DNA of 38,728 nucleotides from Clostridia bacterium (GTDB taxonomy: Bacteria; Bacillota; Clostridia; Oscillospirales; CAG-272). The stretch lies in assembly GCA_017451915.1 (NCBI GenBank), contig JAFTNJ010000046.1, positions 1-38,728 of the forward strand. The letters are read 5' to 3'. A program made the position numbers and the translations under genes. Positions 32,546 through 38,062 of this stretch are shown one piece after another. Every line of letters begins with the position of its first letter. Positions within the stretch are counted from its first letter, which is position 1. A model generated the notes under the pieces. The model was given only the letters and a program-made list of their open reading frames with translations. It had not been told where the DNA came from and made no database searches.

Positions 32546-33439
32546 TTATTTTTCTTTTTTTGTGAAATCTGCAGTCCCCGTCTCCCGACACCGTTGACAA
32601 AACACCGTGGGCGTCTCCCCGGTATGGGCCAGAAAAGCCTTGTAAAAGTGGCTGTAATCGTAGTATCCCAGCTCCAACGCCACCTGGGTGGGAGGGAGCT
32701 GCATTTCCGATAAGAGCGCCTTGGCGCAATCAATCTTACACCCCCGCACGTACTCCGAGAGAGAGCATCCCGCCCGCGCACGGATCAGCCGATTGATGTG
32801 GTTGCGGTGATAGCCAAAGCGTTGCTCCAGAGCCCGGGGAGACAGATCCTCGGTGGGATGATTGCGAAGATAGTTCAAAATGGGGGCAACGCGATCCTCG
32901 CCTTCCCCATGTCCAACACGTTGCAGCAGCCGAAAGAGCAGCTCCCGCAGCTTGGCCTCGGCCAACAGGGTAAAATAGGGAGACCCTCGATGGGCGGAAT
33001 GGATCTCCTTGGCAATCTCTTGCCCCTCGGGCAAGGATACCGCTCCGCTTTGATTCAAAAAGGGGGCATCGGCAAAGAGCTCTCGCGGCGATATCAAGGA
33101 GGGATCAAATCGACTCCAAAATACGCATCCGTCCACCTTTCGTCCGGGAGTCTCGCATTTTTGGGGCCCAAAATCAAAGAAGATGCTGATCAGGGCAAAC
33201 TCCTCCTCGGGCTCCAGACGGTAGGCCTCTCCCGGCAACAGATAAAGCAAGTCTCCGGCTCTGACGGTCAACCACTCCTCCCCAAGAGTCACCGCCAGCC
33301 GCCCCTTGGTGATGACCATCATGCGATAGACGTATTGACTTTTCAGATCCTGGATCCGCGGGGCGTGCTGCTTGACGGGAGAGTAATGATACCCGTGGAC
33401 GCCGTAAAATTGGATCTGACTTTCGCAAATTCGTTTCAT
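32546..33439 (-). CDS. AraC family transcriptional regulator with cupin sensor domain
   Basis: This 297-residue regulator has an N-terminal cupin-like ligand domain (RLAVTLGEEWLTVRAGDLLYLLPGEAYRLEPEEEFALI, about residues 42-80). It ends in two helix-turn-helix motifs (LSPRALEQRFGYHRNHINRLIRARAGCSLSEYV, then QVALELGYYDYSHFYKAFLAHTGETP). This layout is usual for sugar-responsive AraC proteins. AGGAG stands 5 nt before ATG at 33439. It is divergent from the FAD-oxidoreductase pair and its promoter overlaps theirs, so it most likely controls them and itself. The inducer is unknown. The last residues (CQRCRETGTADFTKKEK) extend past the normal HTH end. Confidence 0.9.
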   Translation of the reverse strand: MKRICESQIQFYGVHGYHYSPVKQHAPRIQDLKSQYVYRMMVITKGRLAVTLGEEWLTVRAGDLLYLLPGEAYRLEPEEEFALISIFFDFGPQKCETPGRKVDGCVFWSRFDPSLISPRELFADAPFLNQSGAVSLPEGQEIAKEIHSAHRGSPYFTLLAEAKLRELLFRLLQRVGHGEGEDRVAPILNYLRNHPTEDLSPRALEQRFGYHRNHINRLIRARAGCSLSEYVRGCKIDCAKALLSEMQLPPTQVALELGYYDYSHFYKAFLAHTGETPTVFCQRCRETGTADFTKKEK

Positions 33440-33493
33440 AGCCGCTCCTGTTTGTTTGTATTTTACCTGCTTCTGTTTGAGTAATACAATACA

Positions 33494-33522
33494 ATTAAAC
33501 CACAAATTTGGTAGAATGTCAA
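33494..33522 (-). promoter_or_regulatory. Promoter of the AraC gene
   Basis: On the minus strand TTGACA (33522-33517), a 17-bp spacer and TTTAAT (33499-33494) lie about 55 nt upstream of the araC-type start. Confidence 0.65.
33509..33517 (+). promoter_or_regulatory. Extended -10 promoter of the FAD-oxidoreductase operon
   Basis: TG-G-TAGAAT at 33509-33517 fits an extended -10. There is no good -35, so activation by the divergent AraC protein is plausible. It overlaps the -35 of the AraC promoter by one base. Confidence 0.4.
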
Positions 33523-33523
33523 T

Positions 33524-33537
33524 AGAAAACGTTTTTA
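33524..33537. promoter_or_regulatory. Candidate cre (catabolite repression) site
   Basis: AGAAAACGTTTTTA matches 12 of 14 positions of the pseudo-palindromic CcpA target TGAAAACGTTTTCA. It lies between the divergent promoters and the first gene at 33560. CcpA itself is not in this window. Confidence 0.35.
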
Positions 33538-33559
33538 TTTTACCGAAAGGAATTCTGCT

Positions 33560-34312
33560 ATGAAGATCTATCATACCCTGCTCATTGGCTCCGGGCATAC
33601 CGCCGTAGGCTACGCCATTGCGCAAAGGAACACCCTGATCTGCGAGGAGAGCGAAGCCTGTGAGCCCGCGTTTTCCCTGGCTCTGAAGCAATACCGTTGC
33701 CCGCCCTATACGCCCCAAACACCGCAGGGGCGTGCGCTTTTATCCCGCTATGATGCCTTGGGGCTGTTTGCCAACGGACGGCAAAACCTTGGGGGACTGG
33801 AATGCGGCCTTTGCGAGTACGTTCTGGAGAATGGAATTGAGATTCTGTTGAAATGTCGGGTCATTGCCTACGAGCTTCTTCCCGACGCGACCTATGACGT
33901 AACCCTTCTTACCAATGCAGGGCTTGAGTACGTGCGTTGCCGCAGGCTTTTGGATCTGCGCCACAGAAACGCGCCGCGCAGTTTGACGATTCTTTTTGAA
34001 AGCACCGCCCCCGCTATCGATCTGCCCCTACTTTCTTCCCTGTTCCCCACTGCTTGGGTTGAGCCTACCTTTGACGGCGGATATTACGCATTGCATATTC
34101 CCGCGTCCCCAACGACCGACTACAACCAACATCTGCCAAAGATCTGCAATCGCTGGGCGTCGGTCAAGCATACCGCCAAGATCCTTTACATCGCCCCGCG
34201 CTATGCCGACACCGCCGAGGAAGCAGAACTGAATGCGGCCGAATTTGGGAATCCCATCGCCGCCTTTGAAGCAGGGATCGCTTTGGCGAAGGCCGAGAAA
34301 GGAGGGGATTGA
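33560..34312 (+). CDS. Small Rossmann-like partner of the FAD oxidoreductase, unknown function
   Basis: The 250-residue protein is not one I can name. It opens with a dinucleotide-binding-like strand-loop-helix (TLLIGSGHTAVGYAIAQ, residues 6-22) followed by an acidic end of strand two (TLICEESEACEP). This suggests a reduced FAD/NAD-binding fold. The C-terminal motif EAELNAAEFGNPIAAFEAGIALAKAEKGG resembles the helix that closes FAD sites in larger oxidoreductases. GAAAGG lies upstream of ATG. It ends one base before the next gene, so the two proteins are made together and probably form one enzyme or act in one pathway. Confidence 0.65.
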   Translation: MKIYHTLLIGSGHTAVGYAIAQRNTLICEESEACEPAFSLALKQYRCPPYTPQTPQGRALLSRYDALGLFANGRQNLGGLECGLCEYVLENGIEILLKCRVIAYELLPDATYDVTLLTNAGLEYVRCRRLLDLRHRNAPRSLTILFESTAPAIDLPLLSSLFPTAWVEPTFDGGYYALHIPASPTTDYNQHLPKICNRWASVKHTAKILYIAPRYADTAEEAELNAAEFGNPIAAFEAGIALAKAEKGGD

Positions 34313-34313
34313 G

Positions 34314-36173
34314 ATGCACCTTTCCACCGTAGAAAATCATCAATGGGTGAGCCGCCCCATCGAGCCCCCGGTCATGGACCTGACCTGCGACGTTCTCTGC
34401 GTTGGCGCGGGGAGCGCTGGCATCTACGCCGCGGACGCCGCCGCACGTCAGGGGGCAAAGGTGATTCTTCTGGAAAATGACGTCACGGTTGGCGGTATGC
34501 ATCTCCTTGGAGAGGTGCGGGGCTATTACTACGGCTTTGCGGGAGGGAGCTTTGCGCAAGACGATCTCCATACCCCCGAGGATGAGATCTTCTTTCTTTC
34601 CGATCACAAGGGCGAAAAGAAAAAGCTGCGTCTGCTCCACCGTCTGCAAGAGAGCGGCGTCACACTTCTCTGCTCCCACACGCCCACGGGCATCCTGATG
34701 GAGGGACGGCGGGTAGTGGGCCTGCAGGTCTTTGACGGTTGCCGACAAATCCACATCGGCGCAAAGATGACGATCGACGCCACCTCCGACGGGCACCTGA
34801 TCCGTATGTGCCCGGTGAAAAAAAGCTACGGCAGAGCTCCCGACGGACGCTACGCGCCCTTTTCGCTGATCTCCACCTACATCAAAGACGGCAAACGGCG
34901 GCGCATCAATCGGGACGCGGGCATCGTAGATCCCTACGATAGCCGCGACCTCTCCCACAAGCTCCTTCTTGCCCACGCCCAAGCCAAGGAGCATTTGGGA
35001 AAGGGGGCCCTCTTTCAGACGGCTCCCCACCTGGGAATCCGCGAGGGGCTGCGTTACGAGAGCGAGGAGGCCCTCTCCTGTGAAAAAATTTTATTGGGGC
35101 CGCCCCCCGAGAAGATTCTCTTTTGGGCCTACTCTGACCTGGACCGCCACGGGCACGAGCACGCCCTGGAGGAGGAGCTTTTTCAAAGCTGGTGGGTGAT
35201 CAGTAACCTGGCCACCGTTACGGTGCGCATTCCCGTCCCGCTGGGATGCGTGGTTCCCAAGGATCTTTTGGGCATCGTTACCGCGGGCCGTTGCTATGGC
35301 ACCGACTCCTACGCGCAGAGCGCGGTGCGAATGAATCGGGATATGTTCCGCATGGGAGAATGTGTGGGCGTGGCCGCAGCAATAGCGGCCGAGAGCAATA
35401 CCTCCCTGACCCAGATCGACTACGCAAAATATCTGCAAACCGTGACCGCCCTGGGATGCTTTGCCGGGGATGAAAAAAAATCCTTTGGCTTTGATTTTCC
35501 CTTGGGCGATCGCCCCTACACACCGGTGTCCTTTGTCCCGGAGGATGCCCTCCCCCGCTTGCAGACCGAGGCTCCCGGCCCCGGGATCTGGTCCTGTTTT
35601 TTGCACCAAGAGGATCGCGCCCTGGCCGACCGCCTTTTTGACACCATGAACAACACCCGGGATCACCTATACCAAAACAATCTTGCCCTGGCTCTGGGAA
35701 TCATGGGAGATCCCCGCGCCCTTCCCCGTCTGCGGCGCATCGTATCCGAGCGCGATTGCTTTTCCTTTAAAGACGGCCGACGCTCCAATCAGCTCCGCAG
35801 CGCGGCGGCCATCTGCCTCCTGGGTCGCCTGGGAGTCCCCGAGGATCTTCCCCTGCTTGAGGAGATCGTTTTTGAGGAGCGCGAATTTGAAAAGGCACTC
35901 TACCACACACTGGAGCCCAACGACCTTTACGACGGCCAGGGGCGAAACTTCATCTATTTTGATCTTTTCAGCCATGCCGCCACGGCGTTGGTCAAGATTC
36001 ACCAACGGCACGAACTGGCCATGACGGCATTGCACCAACGCTTCCAACACCTTTTGGACGAGGGCACCGTCCTTGGCCGCATTGCCCCGCACAGTCTCCC
36101 TCACGAGCCCGCCTACACCGAAAGCCGGCATCTGCTCGAATATGTGATCGCCCAGACCGCGCCCAAGGCTTAA
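34314..36173 (+). CDS. FAD-dependent oxidoreductase with HEAT-like C-terminus
   Basis: This 619-residue flavoenzyme of the FAD_oxidored type (PF12831-like) has the Rossmann GAGSAGIYAADAAARQGAKVILLE (GxGxxG at 31-36, Glu54 for the ribose), then GGMHLLGEVRGYYYG. The closing FAD motif is AGRCYGTDSYAQSAVRMNRDMFRMGECVGVAAAIA (about residues 350-383). From about 453 to 580 the sequence is helical, with two HEAT-like units (LALGIMGDPRALPRLRRIV and CLLGRLGVPEDLPLLEEIV). AAAGGAGG lies 8 nt before ATG at 34314, inside the end of the previous gene. Related proteins oxidise sugars or tricarballylate-like acids. The AraC regulator and cre-like site suggest a carbohydrate-linked substrate. Confidence 0.82.
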   Translation: MHLSTVENHQWVSRPIEPPVMDLTCDVLCVGAGSAGIYAADAAARQGAKVILLENDVTVGGMHLLGEVRGYYYGFAGGSFAQDDLHTPEDEIFFLSDHKGEKKKLRLLHRLQESGVTLLCSHTPTGILMEGRRVVGLQVFDGCRQIHIGAKMTIDATSDGHLIRMCPVKKSYGRAPDGRYAPFSLISTYIKDGKRRRINRDAGIVDPYDSRDLSHKLLLAHAQAKEHLGKGALFQTAPHLGIREGLRYESEEALSCEKILLGPPPEKILFWAYSDLDRHGHEHALEEELFQSWWVISNLATVTVRIPVPLGCVVPKDLLGIVTAGRCYGTDSYAQSAVRMNRDMFRMGECVGVAAAIAAESNTSLTQIDYAKYLQTVTALGCFAGDEKKSFGFDFPLGDRPYTPVSFVPEDALPRLQTEAPGPGIWSCFLHQEDRALADRLFDTMNNTRDHLYQNNLALALGIMGDPRALPRLRRIVSERDCFSFKDGRRSNQLRSAAAICLLGRLGVPEDLPLLEEIVFEEREFEKALYHTLEPNDLYDGQGRNFIYFDLFSHAATALVKIHQRHELAMTALHQRFQHLLDEGTVLGRIAPHSLPHEPAYTESRHLLEYVIAQTAPKA

Positions 36174-36207
36174 GTGTCCACACCTCTATGCAAAATTGAA
36201 AAAGGGA

Positions 36208-36275
36208 GAACACACGAAAAAACTCCATCCCACAGTCGTCTCGCACAGAGGGACGGTGAGATGGAGTTTGTGTTC
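36208..36275. terminator. Long terminator hairpin after the FAD oxidoreductase
   Basis: GAACACA (36208-36214) and ACTCCATC-CAC (36222 on) pair with GTG-GATGGAGT (to 36267) and TGTGTTC (36269-36275). An A6 run lies on the left, giving T6 on the minus strand. It is strong in the minus direction and also closes the plus-strand operon ending at 36173. Confidence 0.65.
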
Positions 36276-36420
36276 GGGGGACTTGAACGCTCCACACGCG
36301 CCATCTGGAGTTTTTGGAAACTTTTCAAATGCTTCGGCGCGGTGCTGTTTTGTTGCGCTCTTAACGAGCGCATTCCGCACGCGGAACCCAAAACACCGGT
36401 GGGATTCGGCGTGACCAATT
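36276..36420. other. Structured non-coding stretch with a T-arm-like sequence
   Basis: No gene is supported. GTTCAAGTCCCC (minus strand, near 36278-36289) looks like the T-arm of a tRNA, but no cloverleaf can be built around it. Farther right TGTTTTG (36346-36352) and CAAAACA (36389-36395) enclose two hairpins, TGCGCTC-TTAAC-GAGCGCA and TTCCGC-AC-GCGGAA, forming a three-way junction. Its role is unknown; it may be a decayed tRNA-linked repeat. Confidence 0.4.
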
Positions 36421-36428
36421 ATCCGAAC

Positions 36429-36463
36429 AAAAAAGCAGGTAGGCTGTTGCCTACCTGCTTTTT
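36429..36463 (-). terminator. Terminator of tRNA-Leu(CAG)
   Basis: A6GCAGGTAGGC pairs perfectly with GCCTACCTGCT6 around TGTT. It starts directly after the CCA end of the minus-strand tRNA. Confidence 0.92.
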
Positions 36464-36550
36464 TGGTGCGGGTAAGAGGACTTGAACCTCCACGAAGTTG
36501 CCCCCACTAGAACCTGAATCTAGCGCGTCTGCCAATTCCGCCACACCCGC
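36464..36550 (-). tRNA. tRNA-Leu (anticodon CAG)
   Basis: The 87-nt minus-strand gene folds into a class II tRNA. The acceptor GCGGGTG pairs with TACCCGC, followed by A and an encoded CCA. The D-arm is GCGGAATTGGCAGACGC. The anticodon stem CTAGA/TCTAG closes the loop TTCAGGT with anticodon CAG. A long variable arm (GGGGGCAACTTCG region) and T-arm GGAGGTTCAAGTCCTCT follow. It reads CUG codons, and CUG/CTC-rich usage in the core genes fits. It has its own promoter and terminator. Confidence 0.96.
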
Positions 36551-36585
36551 ATGGGTTTTGTTGTTCCTTGACCGGAACGAATGAT

Positions 36586-36614
36586 ATTATATCACACTTT
36601 TCTTGATTTGTCAA
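36586..36614 (-). promoter_or_regulatory. Promoter of tRNA-Leu(CAG)
   Basis: On the minus strand TTGACA (36614-36609), a 17-bp spacer and TATAAT (36591-36586) are a consensus promoter 35 nt upstream of the tRNA, with T-tracts immediately upstream. Confidence 0.88.
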
Positions 36615-36617
36615 TAC

Positions 36618-36655
36618 TTTTTTTCGTTTTTTTCTATCTTTTTTTCGATTTTTTT
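36618..36655. other. Phased T-tracts (probable DNA bend / UP element)
   Basis: Four T7 runs start at 36618, 36627, 36639 and 36649, spaced 9, 12 and 10 bp and so in phase with the helix. They lie just upstream of the tRNA-Leu(CAG) -35. Such tracts bend DNA and can act as an upstream element for strong stable-RNA promoters. Confidence 0.6.
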
Positions 36656-36703
36656 ATTTGCAAAAAAATATTGTAAAAACAGAAACTTTTTTTCAAAAAG
36701 GTA

Positions 36704-36731
36704 TTGACTTTTTGAAAAAAAAGAGTATAAT
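36704..36731 (+). promoter_or_regulatory. Promoter of tRNA-Leu(GAG)
   Basis: TTGACT (36704-36709), a 16-bp spacer and TATAAT (36726-36731) lie 30 nt upstream of the tRNA, with A-runs and T-runs before it. Confidence 0.82.
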
Positions 36732-36761
36732 ATATCTGTTGCGCGCGATAGTGTGTGACAT

Positions 36762-36846
36762 GCGGGAGTGGCGGAACTGGCAGACGCGCACGTTTGAGGG
36801 GCGTGTGGTTCACACCGTACGGGTTCAAGTCCCGTTTCCCGCACCA
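36762..36846 (+). tRNA. tRNA-Leu (anticodon GAG)
   Basis: The 85-nt gene has acceptor GCGGGAG pairing with TTCCCGC, and the CCA is encoded. The D-arm is GCGGAACTGGCAGACGC. The anticodon stem CACGT/GCGTG closes loop TTGAGGG with anticodon GAG. A variable arm (GGTTCACACC) and T-arm ACGGGTTCAAGTCCCGT complete it. It is divergent from tRNA-Leu(CAG), and mobile-element genes begin just to its right, so its 3' end could be the site where that element entered. Confidence 0.96.
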
Positions 36847-36852
36847 AACAGT

Positions 36853-36900
36853 AGAAATCCGAACCCAAAGCCGGTAGGCGAAGGGTTCGGATTTCTTTTT
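36853..36900 (+). terminator. Terminator of tRNA-Leu(GAG)
   Basis: AGAAATCCGAACCC pairs with GGGTTCGGATTTCT (14 bp) across a 16-nt loop and is followed by T4-5. Confidence 0.88.
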
Positions 36901-36961
36901 GTGTTCGGTGATCTGTGATGCTGACTTACTGTTGTTGGCATCACGCCCGAGCGCCGCCCAA

Positions 36962-37018
36962 GTAAATATCCTTGATAGTTGATACCAAACGAAAACATTT
37001 TTAAGAAAGGATATTTAC
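36962..37018 (+). promoter_or_regulatory. Hairpin masking the tnpV ribosome-binding site
   Basis: GTAAATATCCTT (36962-36973) is an exact inverted copy of AAGGATATTTAC (37007-37018). The second arm contains the AAGG Shine-Dalgarno of the gene starting at 37020. When paired, translation should be blocked, so expression may depend on a factor or on transcription entering from outside. Confidence 0.5.
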
Positions 37019-37019
37019 A

Positions 37020-37376
37020 ATGAAAAATCAGATTACCTATACCGAACATAACGGATTTTACTACCCCGATCTTGCGCTTCTCGAGCAGACCAATTATCCC
37101 CTTGGCAAATACGCCAATCTGCGCCTCGACTTCATGAAGAAGCATCGTCGCGGAACCTACACCACCCTGCTCACCGAAGGACATTTGAATGAATATCTCC
37201 ACGAAATCGACTTGCAGGCTCACACAATGCTCAATGACATAATTCCCCGCCTCGCCAAAGAACGTGGCATAGACGAAGCTCTGAAGGCTCACAACGCACT
37301 CCAATGGACTGCCGAGATGAATAACATCAAGGCGAGCGCTGAGGAGGTCGTTCTCAAGGAGGTCATCTACAAATGA
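37020..37376 (+). CDS. tnpV: TnpV family transposon-encoded protein
   Basis: This 118-residue protein matches TnpV, first described in the Tn4451 group of clostridial mobilizable transposons; its function is not known. The typical N-terminus ITYTEHNGFYYPDL, LGKYANLRLDFMKKHRRGTYTTLLTEG and the helical MLNDIIPRLAKERGIDEALKAHNALQW are present. AAAGG lies 9 nt before ATG within the inverted repeat described above. The stop overlaps the next start as ATGA, so the two are translated together. It marks the region as element-derived. Confidence 0.85.
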   Translation: MKNQITYTEHNGFYYPDLALLEQTNYPLGKYANLRLDFMKKHRRGTYTTLLTEGHLNEYLHEIDLQAHTMLNDIIPRLAKERGIDEALKAHNALQWTAEMNNIKASAEEVVLKEVIYK

Positions 37377-37657
37377 GATCTATCCTTGAAGAATTATTCT
37401 ACGGTAACATCTGCCCCAATACCGATTGCAGAAATCACGATAAAGAAACGAAGCAGTTGATGGGATACATAGCCGATCATCATGATAATCTCCTCTCAAC
37501 ACTGAACGATCAGCAAAAGGAAATTCTTGAAAAGTTTGATGATTGCTATAACGAATTGACCGACATCAACGAGCGTGAGGTCTTCGCATATGCGTTTAAA
37601 CTTGGTGCAAGAATTATGCTTGCGGTGATGTACGAGCCAAATGAGAATAGAATTTAA
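37373..37657 (+). CDS. DUF6809 family protein
   Basis: This 94-residue helical protein is often found beside TnpV in clostridial elements. It has an N-terminal NICPNTDCRNHD pair of Cys that could bind metal, a central coiled-coil-like stretch (LNDQQKEILEKFDDCYNEL) and a C-terminal FAYAFKLGARIMLAVMYE helix. It overlaps tnpV by 4 nt (ATGA). Function is unknown. A set of three palindromes follows its stop. Confidence 0.75.
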   Translation: MRSILEELFYGNICPNTDCRNHDKETKQLMGYIADHHDNLLSTLNDQQKEILEKFDDCYNELTDINEREVFAYAFKLGARIMLAVMYEPNENRI

Positions 37658-37664
37658 TCTCCAA

Positions 37665-37757
37665 GATCAAAGGGTCAAAATGACCCTTTGATCGCCAAGT
37701 GGACAAAATGTCCACACGGTGTTTGAGGTGGTGGTCGATACGACCACCACCTCTTTT
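37665..37757 (+). terminator. Three tandem palindromes, the last a terminator
   Basis: Three perfect inverted repeats, each with a 3-nt loop, follow one another: 37665-37693 (13-bp arms, AAA), 37699-37715 (7-bp arms, AAA) and 37725-37753 (13-bp arms, ATA). The last is followed by T4 and ends the tnpV-DUF6809 transcript. The first two could be binding sites or repeats of the last. Confidence 0.7.
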
Positions 37758-38026
37758 CTCCACTAAGGAGATTAGGCGGCTTTTGTGTCACGCAACAGAG
37801 CATCTTTCTGCTTGTCATATAACGATTTTGGAGTGAGTTTTTTAGTGTGGTGGTATATTCCATCAAGAGCCTTCAAATTGCCGTTCTGATACGTGACGTA
37901 TGTGGAAAAACAGAACCCTAAAAAGCCTTATTTTACAAGGGTTTTGAGAGCAGTTTTAGGGATGGGCAAGGTATTTGTACCTATCCCCCTCATTTTGAGT
38001 TCTATTTGTCTACATACCTAATACAA
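37758..38026. other. Non-coding stretch in the element
   Basis: I see no supported gene here. One short palindrome, ATACGT-G-ACGTAT near 37891-37903, stands out. The rest is unstructured AT-rich sequence, perhaps the remnant of a decayed gene. Confidence 0.4.
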
Positions 38027-38057
38027 AAGCGGACAGTAGTTTTTCTACCATCCGCTT
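38027..38057 (-). terminator. Terminator of the DnaG-like gene
   Basis: AAGCGGA-CA-GTAG pairs with CTAC-CA-TCCGCTT, leaving a symmetric internal loop, and TTTTG follows on the minus strand. It lies 5 nt after the stop at 38063. Confidence 0.65.
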
Positions 38058-38062
38058 AGCTT

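Noticed and set aside
36278-36300. A possible tRNA pseudogene (T-arm-like sequence on the minus strand)
   Set aside because: No acceptor, D-arm or anticodon arm can be paired around it, so it is not called as a tRNA or tRNA pseudogene.
37675-37866. A 63-codon minus-strand frame after DUF6809
   Set aside because: It runs through the three palindromes, lacks a binding site and encodes nothing recognisable.
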